Shown here piece after piece: positions 9,147 to 17,733 of a stretch of 64,000 nt of DNA. Each line of letters opens with the position of its first letter. Positions within the stretch are counted from its first letter, which is position 1. The translations under genes were made by a program, and so were the position numbers. The notes beneath the pieces are model-generated. The model worked only from the letters and a program-made list of their open reading frames with translations, was not told the origin of the DNA and made no database searches. Location: contig JASGHK010000008.1 of assembly GCA_049841135.1 (NCBI GenBank), positions 558,001 to 622,000 on the forward strand, in the 5' to 3' direction. This DNA comes from JACRCT01 sp049841135 (GTDB lineage: Bacteria; Myxococcota; Myxococcia; Myxococcales; UBA5297).

Positions 9147-10748
9147 ATGCCAGCGCCGTCCATCTTCCGGTTCAACGCCGAGCGCGCGACCATCGTCGAC
9201 GAGGTCGTGGCGCGCGTGGCCAGCGAGACGAGCGACCCGCTGCTCGCGCTCAACGACGCCGCGTACCACGAGCTCCGCCGCCTCGAGGCCAGGCCCGGCG
9301 ACGAGCAGGACGCGCTCGCCCGCTTCCGCCGGCTGGCCCGGAGCGTCGGCCGCATGAGCGAGCCTGCGCGCCGCGAGGAGCTGCGCACGCTGGCCCGAGA
9401 GTGCGCCTGGGACGTGGCCGGCAACTTCGACCCGCGCGTCTACCAGTTCTCCTCGCGCGTCGTTCCCACCCTCATCTCCAGCCTCATCTCGCCGCGCGAG
9501 ACGCTGCGCGACCTGGGCGGCGACCGCGCCGTGCGCCGGCACGTCGTGGTCCAGGGTCCGACCGCGGAGATCCGGGCCCTGGCCGAGCTGGGCACGCTGG
9601 TCTTCGTCCCCACCCACCTGTCCAACTTCGACTCCATCGTCTTCGGCTACGGCCTGCAGCGCGAAGGACTGCCGCCCGCCACCTACGGCGCCGGCAAGAA
9701 CCTGTTCACCAACCCGCTGCTCAGCTTCTTCATGCACAACCTGGGCGCGTACCAGGTCGACCGCCGGCTCAAGTACGGGCTCTACAAGTCGGTGCTCAAG
9801 GCCTACTCCTGCGTGCTCATCGAGCGCGGCTACCACTCGCTGTTCTTCCCCGGCGGCACGCGGTCGCGCTCGGGGGCGGTGGAGGAGAAGCTCAAGCTGG
9901 GCCTGGCGGGCACCGGGCTCGAGGCCTTCGTCCGGTCGGCCCGGCGCGGCGAGACCCGGCGCGTCTTCTTCGTCCCGGCGACCATCAACTACCTGCTGAC
10001 CCTCGAGGCCCGGACGCTCATCGACGACTTCCTCGCCGAGGTCGGCAAGCACCGCTACGTCATCGACGACGACGAGAGCACCCAGCTCAAGCGCGTGGTC
10101 ACGCTCGTGCGCAAGCTGCTCCTCACCGACGGGTCGATCGTGCTGCGCTTCTGCCCAGCCCTGGACCCCTTCGGCAACCGCGTCGCGCCCGACGGCCGCT
10201 CGCTCGACCCTCGCGGCCGCCCGGTCGATCCCCTCAGCTACGTGCTCAAGGACGGCGAGCCTGCGCTCGACCCGGCCCGCGACTCCCAGTACACGCGCGA
10301 GCTGGGCGAGGCCATCGCCCGCTCGTACGCGCGCAACGTGGTCCTCCTCTCGACGCACGTGGTGGCGGCGGCGGCCTTCGCCCGGCTGCGGGCAGCCTTC
10401 CCAGGCGAGGACCTCTTCGCCGCGCTGCGCCACCGCGACGAGGTCAAGGTCACCCGCGGCGAGCTGGTGTCCGACGTCGACGCCTTGCGTGAGCAGGCCA
10501 AGGCGCTGGCCGATTCCGGCCGGCTCGTGCTCGGCCCCGGCGTTCGCGAAAAGAGCGCCTCCGCCCTGGTCGACGAGGCCGTGCGCGCCTGGAACGGCTA
10601 CCACAGCGTTCCGGTCCTCGCCCAGGAGGGCGACGGCTTCCTCCTCTCGGACACGAACCTGCTCCTCTACTACCAGCACCGGTTGGCGGGCACCGGGCTG
10701 GGCTACCAGGTCGGCGCGGCGCGCCCGGCGATGGGAGGTGCGGCATGA
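9147..10748 (+). CDS. glycerol-3-phosphate acyltransferase-like protein (PlsB family)
   Basis: The 533-residue protein has the GPAT/PlsC acyltransferase core, which puts the first acyl chain on glycerol-3-phosphate. The HX4D catalytic motif is in FVPTHLSNFDSIVFGYGL, block II in GAGKNLFTNPLLSFFMHNLG, block III in FFPGGTRSRSGAVEEKLKLG (PlsB-like GxRSRTG) and block IV in VFFVPATINYLLTLEA. A good ribosome site (AAGGGGG) precedes ATG 9147. The stop overlaps the next gene as ATGA, and that gene is a glycerol-3-phosphate dehydrogenase-like protein, which supports a role in phospholipid entry. It is shorter than E. coli PlsB (about 800), so a related myxobacterial acyltransferase is possible. Confidence 0.85.
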   Translation: MPAPSIFRFNAERATIVDEVVARVASETSDPLLALNDAAYHELRRLEARPGDEQDALARFRRLARSVGRMSEPARREELRTLARECAWDVAGNFDPRVYQFSSRVVPTLISSLISPRETLRDLGGDRAVRRHVVVQGPTAEIRALAELGTLVFVPTHLSNFDSIVFGYGLQREGLPPATYGAGKNLFTNPLLSFFMHNLGAYQVDRRLKYGLYKSVLKAYSCVLIERGYHSLFFPGGTRSRSGAVEEKLKLGLAGTGLEAFVRSARRGETRRVFFVPATINYLLTLEARTLIDDFLAEVGKHRYVIDDDESTQLKRVVTLVRKLLLTDGSIVLRFCPALDPFGNRVAPDGRSLDPRGRPVDPLSYVLKDGEPALDPARDSQYTRELGEAIARSYARNVVLLSTHVVAAAAFARLRAAFPGEDLFAALRHRDEVKVTRGELVSDVDALREQAKALADSGRLVLGPGVREKSASALVDEAVRAWNGYHSVPVLAQEGDGFLLSDTNLLLYYQHRLAGTGLGYQVGAARPAMGGAA

Positions 10749-11677
10749 GCACGACCATCGGCATCATGGGCGGCGGGCGGTGGGGCCTGGCGCTGGCGGT
10801 CGCGGCGAAGGCCGCGGGGAACAAGGCGCTCATCTGCAGCCGCCGCGACGCGGGCCTGTCCGGCAACGAGAGCATCCAGGTCACGGCGGACGCCAAGCTG
10901 TTGGGCCAGCGCTGCATGCTCATCCTCTTCGCGGTGCCCTCGGGTGCGGCGCGGGCCGCGGCGGCGTCCCTGGGCGAAGCGGTCGACGGCCGGCACCTCG
11001 TCGTGCACGCGGTCCGCGGACTCTCGGACGAAGGCCTCCTGCCGGTCTCGGAGATCCTCCGGCAGGAGACGCCGGTGCGCCGCGTCGGCGCGATGGCTGG
11101 CCCGGTGCTCGCCGAGGACCTGCTGCGCAGCGAGCCCGCGTCGGTGGTCGCCGCCTCGCGCTACCCGGAGGTGCTGGACGCCGTCCAGCGTGGGCTGGGC
11201 AGCTCCACGCTCCGGGTCTCGGAGACCGACGACCTGGTGGGCCTGGAGTGGGCGAGCGCGCTCGTGGGAGCGCTGCTGGTCGGACTGGGGTTCGCGCGCG
11301 GCGTCGGCCTGTCGCCCGGACTGCTCGCCGGGCTGATGACCCGGGCAATGCACGAAGCCGCGAGGATCGGCGTCGCCGCCGGAGGGCACGAGAGCACCTT
11401 CTTCGGCATCGCCGGCTTCGGCGACCTGATGGCGGCCATGGGCCAGGAGCAGCGTCCCGAGGTGCGCTTCGGGCGCTCGCTCGCCGCAGGAACGCCTCCG
11501 GCGACGGCGCTCGCGCAGGTGGAGAGCCGCATCGAGGCCGTCGAGCTGGTGCCGCGGGTCATCGCCTTCGCGCGCGAGCACGGCGTCTCGGCGCCGGTGT
11601 TCACGGCGCTGGCGTCGGTGCTCGAAGGCCGGGCGGACCCGGGCAAGGTCCTGGCGGAGCTGATGACCCGGCGGTGA
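10745..11677 (+). CDS. GpsA-like NAD(P)-dependent glycerol-3-phosphate dehydrogenase homologue
   Basis: 310 residues with the GpsA layout: Rossmann start GIMGGGRWGLALAVAA, middle HAVRGLS, MAGPVLAEDLL, and a C-terminal helical domain ending GIAGFGDLMAAMGQEQRPEVR, which aligns with the family's GLGDL...NRRFG region. The family makes glycerol-3-phosphate for phospholipids. However the lysines normally found at three positions (TKGL, FAKE, LKN) are replaced here (VRGL, LAED, LVG); the last is the catalytic lysine in characterised GpsA. Overlap with the acyltransferase gene by ATGA implies coupled translation. It may be a divergent or non-canonical dehydrogenase. Confidence 0.8.
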   Translation: MSTTIGIMGGGRWGLALAVAAKAAGNKALICSRRDAGLSGNESIQVTADAKLLGQRCMLILFAVPSGAARAAAASLGEAVDGRHLVVHAVRGLSDEGLLPVSEILRQETPVRRVGAMAGPVLAEDLLRSEPASVVAASRYPEVLDAVQRGLGSSTLRVSETDDLVGLEWASALVGALLVGLGFARGVGLSPGLLAGLMTRAMHEAARIGVAAGGHESTFFGIAGFGDLMAAMGQEQRPEVRFGRSLAAGTPPATALAQVESRIEAVELVPRVIAFAREHGVSAPVFTALASVLEGRADPGKVLAELMTRR

Positions 11678-11894
11678 AGGGGCCTCCGCCGTACCGGGGG
11701 TGAGCGCTGGAGGGGAGATCCGTCCCGGGCGGCGAAGGCCACCCTGAGGACGGTCCTGCGCCGAGAACCGTTAGCGGCGGCGAGCCCGGGCTCCTGGCGG
11801 CTGCGCGGCTAACGGCGGCGAAGGATTGGTTGTCTGCATCGTCGATGGCCGGCATCGCGACGAAGCATCGCCCCACACCTCCGAGAGACTCCCG

Positions 11895-13022
11895 ATGCCG
11901 CCCCTTCGACCCCTCTTGCTCGCGCTCTGCGTCCTTGCGTTCCCCGCCGCCGCGCGCGCCGACGGCTACACCAACCAGCCCACCCTGTCGGTCGCCAGCG
12001 GCGCCAGCGCCTCCTTCGGCCAGTCGGCCTGCCGGAGCGGGTCAGGAACCGCGGTCACCTACAGCTTCGATGGGGGCTACTCCTCGGGAGCGCGGCTGAT
12101 GGTCTACGCCACCGCGTCGTCGACCTGCTCGGATCCCGACTCGCTGCCCGACGACGCGGTCGTGTTGATGGACGAGACGACGCTCTCATCGAGCAACGCC
12201 TCGGACACGCTGGCCATCACCGGCAAGTCGCTCGCCTCGACCTGCCCTGCGGACACCGAGACGGAGTTCCTCGTCTGCGCGGTCAGCACGGTCGCCACGA
12301 CCAGCAGCACCACCGGCGCCACGAGCTGGGAGGTCGCCTACAAGACCTCGTTGACGGTCCGCTACGACTCGGCGCCGCCCGGCCGGCCGGTCTTCGCCAC
12401 CTCGGCGGCGGGCGACAGCGCCATCTACCTCTACTGGAACACGCAGGACGACGTGGACGAGTTCCGGGCCTACTACCGGCGGGTCGACGCCGACGACGCC
12501 GCCGCCGAGGAGTCCATCTGCCCCGACACGGATGCCGGAACCGCCGCGACGACGAGCGCGGCGACCGACGAGTCGCCGCCCGACGCCGGCAGCCCTCCCA
12601 CCAGCGCCGACGCGGGCCCGTTCGTCGCCGCCACCTACGACTGCAGCTCCGCCGAGAGCGGCTGCTACGCGACCTTCGCCGACGGCGAGTCGGGGGCAGG
12701 CGCGGTGCGCGGGCTCACCAACGGTTACCGCTACGAGTTTGTGCTGGTGGCGGTGGACGAGGCCGGCAACGCGTCGCCGGCCAGCGATCCGATCGTCGCG
12801 AGCCCGGTCACCGTGCAGGACTTCTATCGCCGCTACCGGTGCGCAGGTGGCACCGAGACCGGCTTTGGCTGCGCTGCGGGCGGGCAGAATCCCATCTGGC
12901 CCATCGGCGCAGCCGCGGCGCTCGTTCTCCTCGTCCGCCGCCGGGCTTCGGACGGGCGCCGGCTCGAGCAGTCCGTACGAAGCGGCGTGGCTCGAACTCG
13001 ACAACGGACGCGGCGCTTCTGA
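11895..13022 (+). CDS. secreted fibronectin-III-like protein with MYXO-CTERM-like tail
   Basis: From ATG 11895 the 375-residue product has a signal peptide (MPPLRPLLLALCVLAFPAAA, cleaved near ARADG), then Ser/Thr/Ala-rich beta-type sequence. A fibronectin-III-like segment covers about 165-300 (PGRPVFATSAAGDSAIYLYW ... NGYRYEFVLVAVDEAGNAS). The C-terminus carries FGCAAGG, a hydrophobic stretch IGAAAALVLLV and the cluster RRR: the Cys/TM/Arg pattern of MYXO-CTERM sorting tails. About 25 more residues follow the RRR, unusual for such tails, so the true end may be altered. It sits 97 bases before the exosortase gene. The reading frame extends upstream to 11826 but the signal peptide fixes the start. 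Confidence 0.75.
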   Translation: MPPLRPLLLALCVLAFPAAARADGYTNQPTLSVASGASASFGQSACRSGSGTAVTYSFDGGYSSGARLMVYATASSTCSDPDSLPDDAVVLMDETTLSSSNASDTLAITGKSLASTCPADTETEFLVCAVSTVATTSSTTGATSWEVAYKTSLTVRYDSAPPGRPVFATSAAGDSAIYLYWNTQDDVDEFRAYYRRVDADDAAAEESICPDTDAGTAATTSAATDESPPDAGSPPTSADAGPFVAATYDCSSAESGCYATFADGESGAGAVRGLTNGYRYEFVLVAVDEAGNASPASDPIVASPVTVQDFYRRYRCAGGTETGFGCAAGGQNPIWPIGAAAALVLLVRRRASDGRRLEQSVRSGVARTRQRTRRF

Positions 13023-13119
13023 CACACTGGCGGGCAGCGAGACGCTCTCGCTACGGCGCGGGCCCGTTCAGGCGCCTGGCAGGCGGGTTGCAGAGTCTGC
13101 GCCGTCCCCAGGAAGCCGC

Positions 13120-14607
13120 ATGCTCCTCGAAGTGCACACTCCTCCGCTCCACGCCCGGCAACGCCTGACGGCGGTCGGTGCGCGTGCCGCGGCCCTGCTG
13201 CTGCCAGCAACGTGGTTCGTGCTTCAAGCGCCCGTCCTCTCCTGGCTCTGGCGCCACCTTCCGTCGGAGGAGTACTTCTCGAGCCTCGCGCTGCTCGCCG
13301 TCGCTGCCGTCCCCGTCGCGCGCGCGACGCTGCGCGAGCGGCGCTCGACTCCCTGGACGCTCACCGCCACTCCAGCCGCCGTGGCCCTTTTGCTCGCATC
13401 GGCGGTCGCCTCCCTCGCCGCCGACGCCCTGTGGGACGTCGACCTCCTCGCCAGCGTCCTGTTCGGCGTCGGCACCTACGCGCTGTACGGCCTCTACGTC
13501 TCCCGCGCGCGTTGGCGCAGCGCCTTGCCGGCTGCGCTCCTGCTCATCGCCACCCTGCCCTTCGGACATCACCTCCACTCGTACCTGGGCTTCCCGGCCC
13601 GGCTGGCTGTCGCCTCCATCGTCCACGAGGGGTTCCAGGCCATCGGCATTCCCTCGCTCACGGCGCAGACCGTGCTGCAGCTCGAGACCGGTGCCATGAA
13701 CGTCGATCTTCCCTGCAGCGGAATCCGCAGCGCCTGGACCGGCCTGGTCTTCTTCCTCGGCGCGACCTGCCTGCTGCGCACCCGCCTCGGGCTCCGATGG
13801 GCGGGCGCCGGCGCCTCGACCTTGTCGCTGCTCTTCCTCGCGAACGTGCTGCGCGTGGCCGTGCTCGCGCTCCTCTCGCACGTGGGCCAGGGTGCGCTCG
13901 CACGGCTCGTCCACGAACCGCTGGGCGTCGCCGGCTTCGTGCTCTGCTGCTCGGCGGGCTACGGCATGCTCCGCAGAATCGGGGCCACCACCACCACCAC
14001 CACCACTACCGAGCGCTCCCCGCCAACTCCTGCGCCGCGGCTGCTCGCTCCTGCACTGACGATCGCGCTGCTGGCCCTGGCACTGATGCGACCCGCGGCC
14101 GCAGCTCCGGCGCCCGCGGCGGCGTCCCTGGAGATCGCCCTGCCCGAATCGCTCCCGTCGTCTCCCCTGTCTCTGAGCGAAGTCGAGCGCGACCTCTTCT
14201 CCCGTCACGGAGCGCGGGCCCAGAAGCTGCGCCTCGAAGGAGCGCTTCCCGGCACGCTCGTCATCGTCCAGTCCCGCTCCTGGCGCAGCCACCACCCGCC
14301 CGAGCAATGCCTGCGCGGAAGCGGGCGCACCCTCGTCTCCGACGTGCCGGTCGTCCTCGCGAGCGGGCTGCCGGTGCGCCTCATCCGCCTCGCGGACGGC
14401 AGCGCGGCCGTCTGGTGGTTCCAGTCTCCGACGGGCTCGACCAACGAGCTGCTCCAGCGAGTCTGGGCCGAGCTTCGCGGCCGGGAGTCGCGCTGGACCC
14501 TGGTCTCGCTCGTCCTCGACTCCCTGCCCGCCGACACGCGGGGACTCGAGCCGCTCACCTCCACCCTCTCTGCTGCGGTCGATCAGCTCCCCGCGAGGTC
14601 GCCATGA
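13120..14607 (+). CDS. exosortase (Xrt family) with C-terminal EpsI-like domain
   Basis: A 495-residue integral membrane protease/transpeptidase of the exosortase family, which cleaves C-terminal sorting signals. About eight TM segments fill residues 20-290. The family triad is visible: Cys199 in DLPCSGIRSAWTG, Arg245 in ANVLRVAVL and His265 in VHEPLGVAGF. After a Thr run (about 288-297) a soluble C-terminal part (about 325-495) resembles EpsI/DUF3485, with RSWRSHHPPEQCLRGSG and WWFQS. I start at ATG 13120, preceded by CAGGAAG; the longer frame upstream is a shadow of the preceding gene. Its stop overlaps the PEP-CTERM gene by ATGA, so enzyme and substrate are co-translated. The layout fits an XrtO-like single-target exosortase, which I infer from the partner. 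Confidence 0.9.
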   Translation: MLLEVHTPPLHARQRLTAVGARAAALLLPATWFVLQAPVLSWLWRHLPSEEYFSSLALLAVAAVPVARATLRERRSTPWTLTATPAAVALLLASAVASLAADALWDVDLLASVLFGVGTYALYGLYVSRARWRSALPAALLLIATLPFGHHLHSYLGFPARLAVASIVHEGFQAIGIPSLTAQTVLQLETGAMNVDLPCSGIRSAWTGLVFFLGATCLLRTRLGLRWAGAGASTLSLLFLANVLRVAVLALLSHVGQGALARLVHEPLGVAGFVLCCSAGYGMLRRIGATTTTTTTTERSPPTPAPRLLAPALTIALLALALMRPAAAAPAPAAASLEIALPESLPSSPLSLSEVERDLFSRHGARAQKLRLEGALPGTLVIVQSRSWRSHHPPEQCLRGSGRTLVSDVPVVLASGLPVRLIRLADGSAAVWWFQSPTGSTNELLQRVWAELRGRESRWTLVSLVLDSLPADTRGLEPLTSTLSAAVDQLPARSP

Positions 14608-17363
14608 GTCCCATTCCCATGAGGCCCTTGAGACGCATCGCCGGCTTCGGCCTGTTCTGGACCTGGAACCTCTTGTTCGTCAGCTTCGTCTCGTGCGGGC
14701 TCGCGCCATTCCTTCTGCCCGAGCTGATCCGCGACCTGATCCGCGGCAACGCTCCGGCGTCGTTCCTGGGCTGGCTCCTCGGGGCCATCGCGCTCCCGTT
14801 GGCCATCGCGGGCTTGGGGCTCACCCGGGCGTACCGCAGCGACCCGGCCAAGCTGCTCACGCTGCTCTTCGCCGTCGAGGCGCCCCTCTTCCTGCTCGCC
14901 CTCGTCCGTCTCTTCGCCGTGCGCGAGGCGAGCACCGGCTTCTCCGTCGTGGGCTTCGCCGTCGCCGCCTCCGCGCTGGTGGCGTTCGCAGATCTCCACC
15001 GCCCTGCCCCCGAGCGTGCCGCGCCGCTCGCCGCGAAGCTCGTGGGCCACGCCTTCGGCCTGATGGCGGCGCTGCACCTGGCGCTCTGGGCGCTCTTCTA
15101 TGCCGTCCCCGCCGCCTCCGCGCTGGTCTCGTTCCTCTTCCGCGCCTCGACCTGGTCCGACCTCTTCCAGAGCATCCAGCGCACGGCGGGCCTCGCGCTC
15201 GTCGCCCTGCTGCTCGGCACCTCTCTGCTCACCTTCTCCGCGACGCTCTTCGCGGCGCTGCCCTTTGCGCTGCCCTGGCTCCACGGCTCGGCGCTCCGGC
15301 GCACCTGGGCGAGCGCGGCGGGGCGGCTGGGCCGCAACCCGGCCTCGGCGCTCGCCGGCGCGGGGGCGCTCGCGCTCGTCGTCTCCTACGCCCTGGCCGC
15401 CCACCAGCCGCAGGCCCGCGCCTTCGAGCTGCTCGCGCAGACGCCGGGAGACGACGGCGAGCGGGCCCGGCTCGTCGCCGCCTCCGGCCCCATCCGCGAC
15501 GGGCTGGTCAACGCCTACCTCTCCTCCTACCGCTACGTCGGAGCGAGCGGCGGCGACCGGCACGTCGCCGCGATGTTCGAGTCGGCGCTGGGCCTGAGCC
15601 GCGAGAGCGCCCAGACGCTCCAGGACGCTTACGGGCTGTTGGGCTGGCCCGTGCGCTACCAGGGCGAGTCCTTCGAGCAAGACCGACAACGCGCGCAGGC
15701 GCTCTACGAGTCCTTCTTCGACCAGCCGATTGAGGCGGCCGAGCGGGAGGCCATCCGCGACGCGGCGGCCTCGAGCTTCGACCGGGGCTCCCGCGAGACG
15801 CGCCTGGCCGACGTCGCGGCCGAGCGGGTCTTGTTGGCGCGCCAGGAGCTCGTCGTGGAGGAGCACGGCGACTGGGCGCAGGTCGAGCTCCATGAGGTCT
15901 ACGAAAACCAGACCACGGCGGCGCAGGAGGTCCTCTACTACTTCCACCTCCCCGAGACCGCGGTCCTCACCGGGCTGTGGCTGGGCGACACCGACGACCG
16001 GTCGAAGCGCTTTCCGTTCGTCGTCGCGCCGCGCGGGGCCGCGCAGGCCGTCTACCGCGAAGAGGTCCAGAAGCGGCGCGACCCGGCGCTGCTGGAGCAG
16101 GTGGGCCCCCGGCAGTACCGGCTCCGGGCCTTCCCCATCCCCGCCAAGCCAGGGGACGGCAACGAGGCCTCGAGGATGCATTTGTGGATGACCTGGCAGG
16201 CGCTCGCCGAGAACGGCGCCTGGCCGATGCCGCGCCTTGCCGAGCGCCGCAACGTCTTCTGGAATCGCCGGACCGAGCGGGTCCTGGGGGGCGCGAAGCT
16301 CGCGGACGACGGCTGGCTCCCGGCCTTCGTTCCGCCGCGCGCTCCGCTGCTCGGGACCCGCCACCAGGTGACCCTCCCCGGCGGCTTCGTGGTCACGGCC
16401 TCGCCGGTCGACTTCGAGAAGGTCACCGTACGGCCCGGCCTGCGCGCCGCGCTGGTGCTCGACACCTCGCGGAGCATGGAGCGCCGAGTGGAGGAGCTTC
16501 GCGCCGAGAAGGCCTGGATGCAGAAGGCGCTGCGCGAGGCGAAGGTGGACCTGTACCTCGCCTCCGCGCCCTCGAGCGGGCGAGGACCGGAGCGGCGAGC
16601 CGACGCCCTCTCCTTCAACCCCGACTCGATCGTCTGGTACGGCGCGCTCACCGGGCCCGAGCTCCTCTCGCAGTTCCAGGCGAGCCGTGGCGAGGCCGAG
16701 TACGACGCGGTGTTCGTCCTGACCGATGGTGGCGGCCAAGACCTCGTCAAAGAGCAGCCTCAGGTCCCCGCGCTCGCCGAGGCGCTGTGGATGGTCCACC
16801 TCGGCGGCGAGCTGCCGCGCGCCTACGACGATCAGACGAACGCGCTCCTCTCCCGCCCCGGCAGCGGCGTCGCCACGAACCTGGGCGAGGCGGTGCGTCG
16901 CTCCTCGGCGGCGGCCTCGATGCCGGGGTCGATGACGGACCTCGCGGGTGGCTACCTGTGGACGATGGAGGCCGCCCAGGCCGCGACCTCGGCCGGCGAT
17001 CCCTTCGCGCCGCTGGCCGGCCGACAGCTGATCCTCGCCATGGGCCGCTGGGCGCAGGGCGACGCGCTGGCGCGCCTCGACGCGGTCCACGCGGTGGCCC
17101 GCGAGCAGCGCATCGTCACGCCCTACTCGTCGATGCTCGTGCTCGTGGACGACGAGCAGCGACGGCGGCTGGCCCAGCTCGAAGCGCAGGCGGACCGGTT
17201 CGAGCGCGAGGTGGAGCCTGGGACGGAAGGAGCGCGAAGCGGGAGCGACCTCTTCGACGTCTCGGCGGTGCCCGAGCCCCACGAGTGGGTGCTCTTGTCG
17301 CTGGCGGCCCTCATGCTCGTCGTCGCCAGCCGGTGGAAGCAGGAACGGAGGGCGGGCACGTAG
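14604..17363 (+). CDS. PEP-CTERM integral membrane protein with VIT and VWA-like domains
   Basis: A 919-residue protein with about seven TM helices in residues 10-275. A soluble part follows: a VIT-like domain at about 415-510 (VYENQTTAAQEVLYYFHLPE ... YRLRAFPIPAK), then a VWA-like domain whose metal site is DTSRS at 620-624 with FVLTDGG near 707. The C-terminus is a PEP-CTERM signal: VPEPHEW at about 889-895, a hydrophobic helix LLSLAALMLVVA and basic RWKQERR. This matches the rare class of PEP-CTERM proteins with many TM segments (TIGR02921-type). ATGA overlap with the exosortase gene makes it the obvious substrate. I start at ATG 14604; the frame upstream is noise from the exosortase gene. 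Confidence 0.88.
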   Translation: MSPIPMRPLRRIAGFGLFWTWNLLFVSFVSCGLAPFLLPELIRDLIRGNAPASFLGWLLGAIALPLAIAGLGLTRAYRSDPAKLLTLLFAVEAPLFLLALVRLFAVREASTGFSVVGFAVAASALVAFADLHRPAPERAAPLAAKLVGHAFGLMAALHLALWALFYAVPAASALVSFLFRASTWSDLFQSIQRTAGLALVALLLGTSLLTFSATLFAALPFALPWLHGSALRRTWASAAGRLGRNPASALAGAGALALVVSYALAAHQPQARAFELLAQTPGDDGERARLVAASGPIRDGLVNAYLSSYRYVGASGGDRHVAAMFESALGLSRESAQTLQDAYGLLGWPVRYQGESFEQDRQRAQALYESFFDQPIEAAEREAIRDAAASSFDRGSRETRLADVAAERVLLARQELVVEEHGDWAQVELHEVYENQTTAAQEVLYYFHLPETAVLTGLWLGDTDDRSKRFPFVVAPRGAAQAVYREEVQKRRDPALLEQVGPRQYRLRAFPIPAKPGDGNEASRMHLWMTWQALAENGAWPMPRLAERRNVFWNRRTERVLGGAKLADDGWLPAFVPPRAPLLGTRHQVTLPGGFVVTASPVDFEKVTVRPGLRAALVLDTSRSMERRVEELRAEKAWMQKALREAKVDLYLASAPSSGRGPERRADALSFNPDSIVWYGALTGPELLSQFQASRGEAEYDAVFVLTDGGGQDLVKEQPQVPALAEALWMVHLGGELPRAYDDQTNALLSRPGSGVATNLGEAVRRSSAAASMPGSMTDLAGGYLWTMEAAQAATSAGDPFAPLAGRQLILAMGRWAQGDALARLDAVHAVAREQRIVTPYSSMLVLVDDEQRRRLAQLEAQADRFEREVEPGTEGARSGSDLFDVSAVPEPHEWVLLSLAALMLVVASRWKQERRAGT

Positions 17364-17733
17364 TCCCGCAGCCCGAGGCGGACTCGATCGCCGTAGTTTC
17401 TAAGGTTGGAAACTACGTCCCGACGGGCCCTCCCTATATAAGGATGCGGGCCTGTTCCAGATTCCCGTGTAAGTCCGCAAGGTTGCGATTTCGGGCCCCA
17501 GGCCGCCCAGAATTCCCCTGGAGTTACGGGCACTTGGAAGCGGTCTTTGGGAGGCAATTTCGGGGAGGCGTGTACGGAGCCGGCGCTCGTTCCGAGTTGC
17601 TCCAGCCCCCACTGTTGCGCGTCGCGTGCAACAGCCCACTTCGAGGCAACTCGTTCATCGCTCCCGAGTGGTTTGGCTCAGCCGTTGTGCGCAAGGTTGG
17701 CTCCTTTGCGTCGCCGTGCTTCCATGCGGGCCC
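17364..17733. other. 370-base intergenic region with a perfect hairpin
   Basis: No convincing gene lies here. The composition is distinctly lower in GC than its neighbours. An exact inverted repeat GTAGTTTC (17393-17400) and GAAACTAC (17409-17416) brackets the loop TAAGGTTG, 30 bases after the PEP-CTERM gene stop. A TATATAAG run at 17435 looks like a -10 element, but no -35 at proper spacing was found. It may combine a terminator-like hairpin with the kinase promoter. Confidence 0.4.

Noticed and set aside
11768..11815. CCGTTAGC and GCTAACGG inverted repeat after the GpsA-like gene
   Set aside because: Only eight bases with a 32-base spacer in high-GC DNA; too weak to call a terminator or operator.
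13980..14010. Poly-His run (CACCACCACCACC) in one frame
   Set aside because: In the real exosortase frame these bases encode a Thr run in a linker; the His reading is out of frame.
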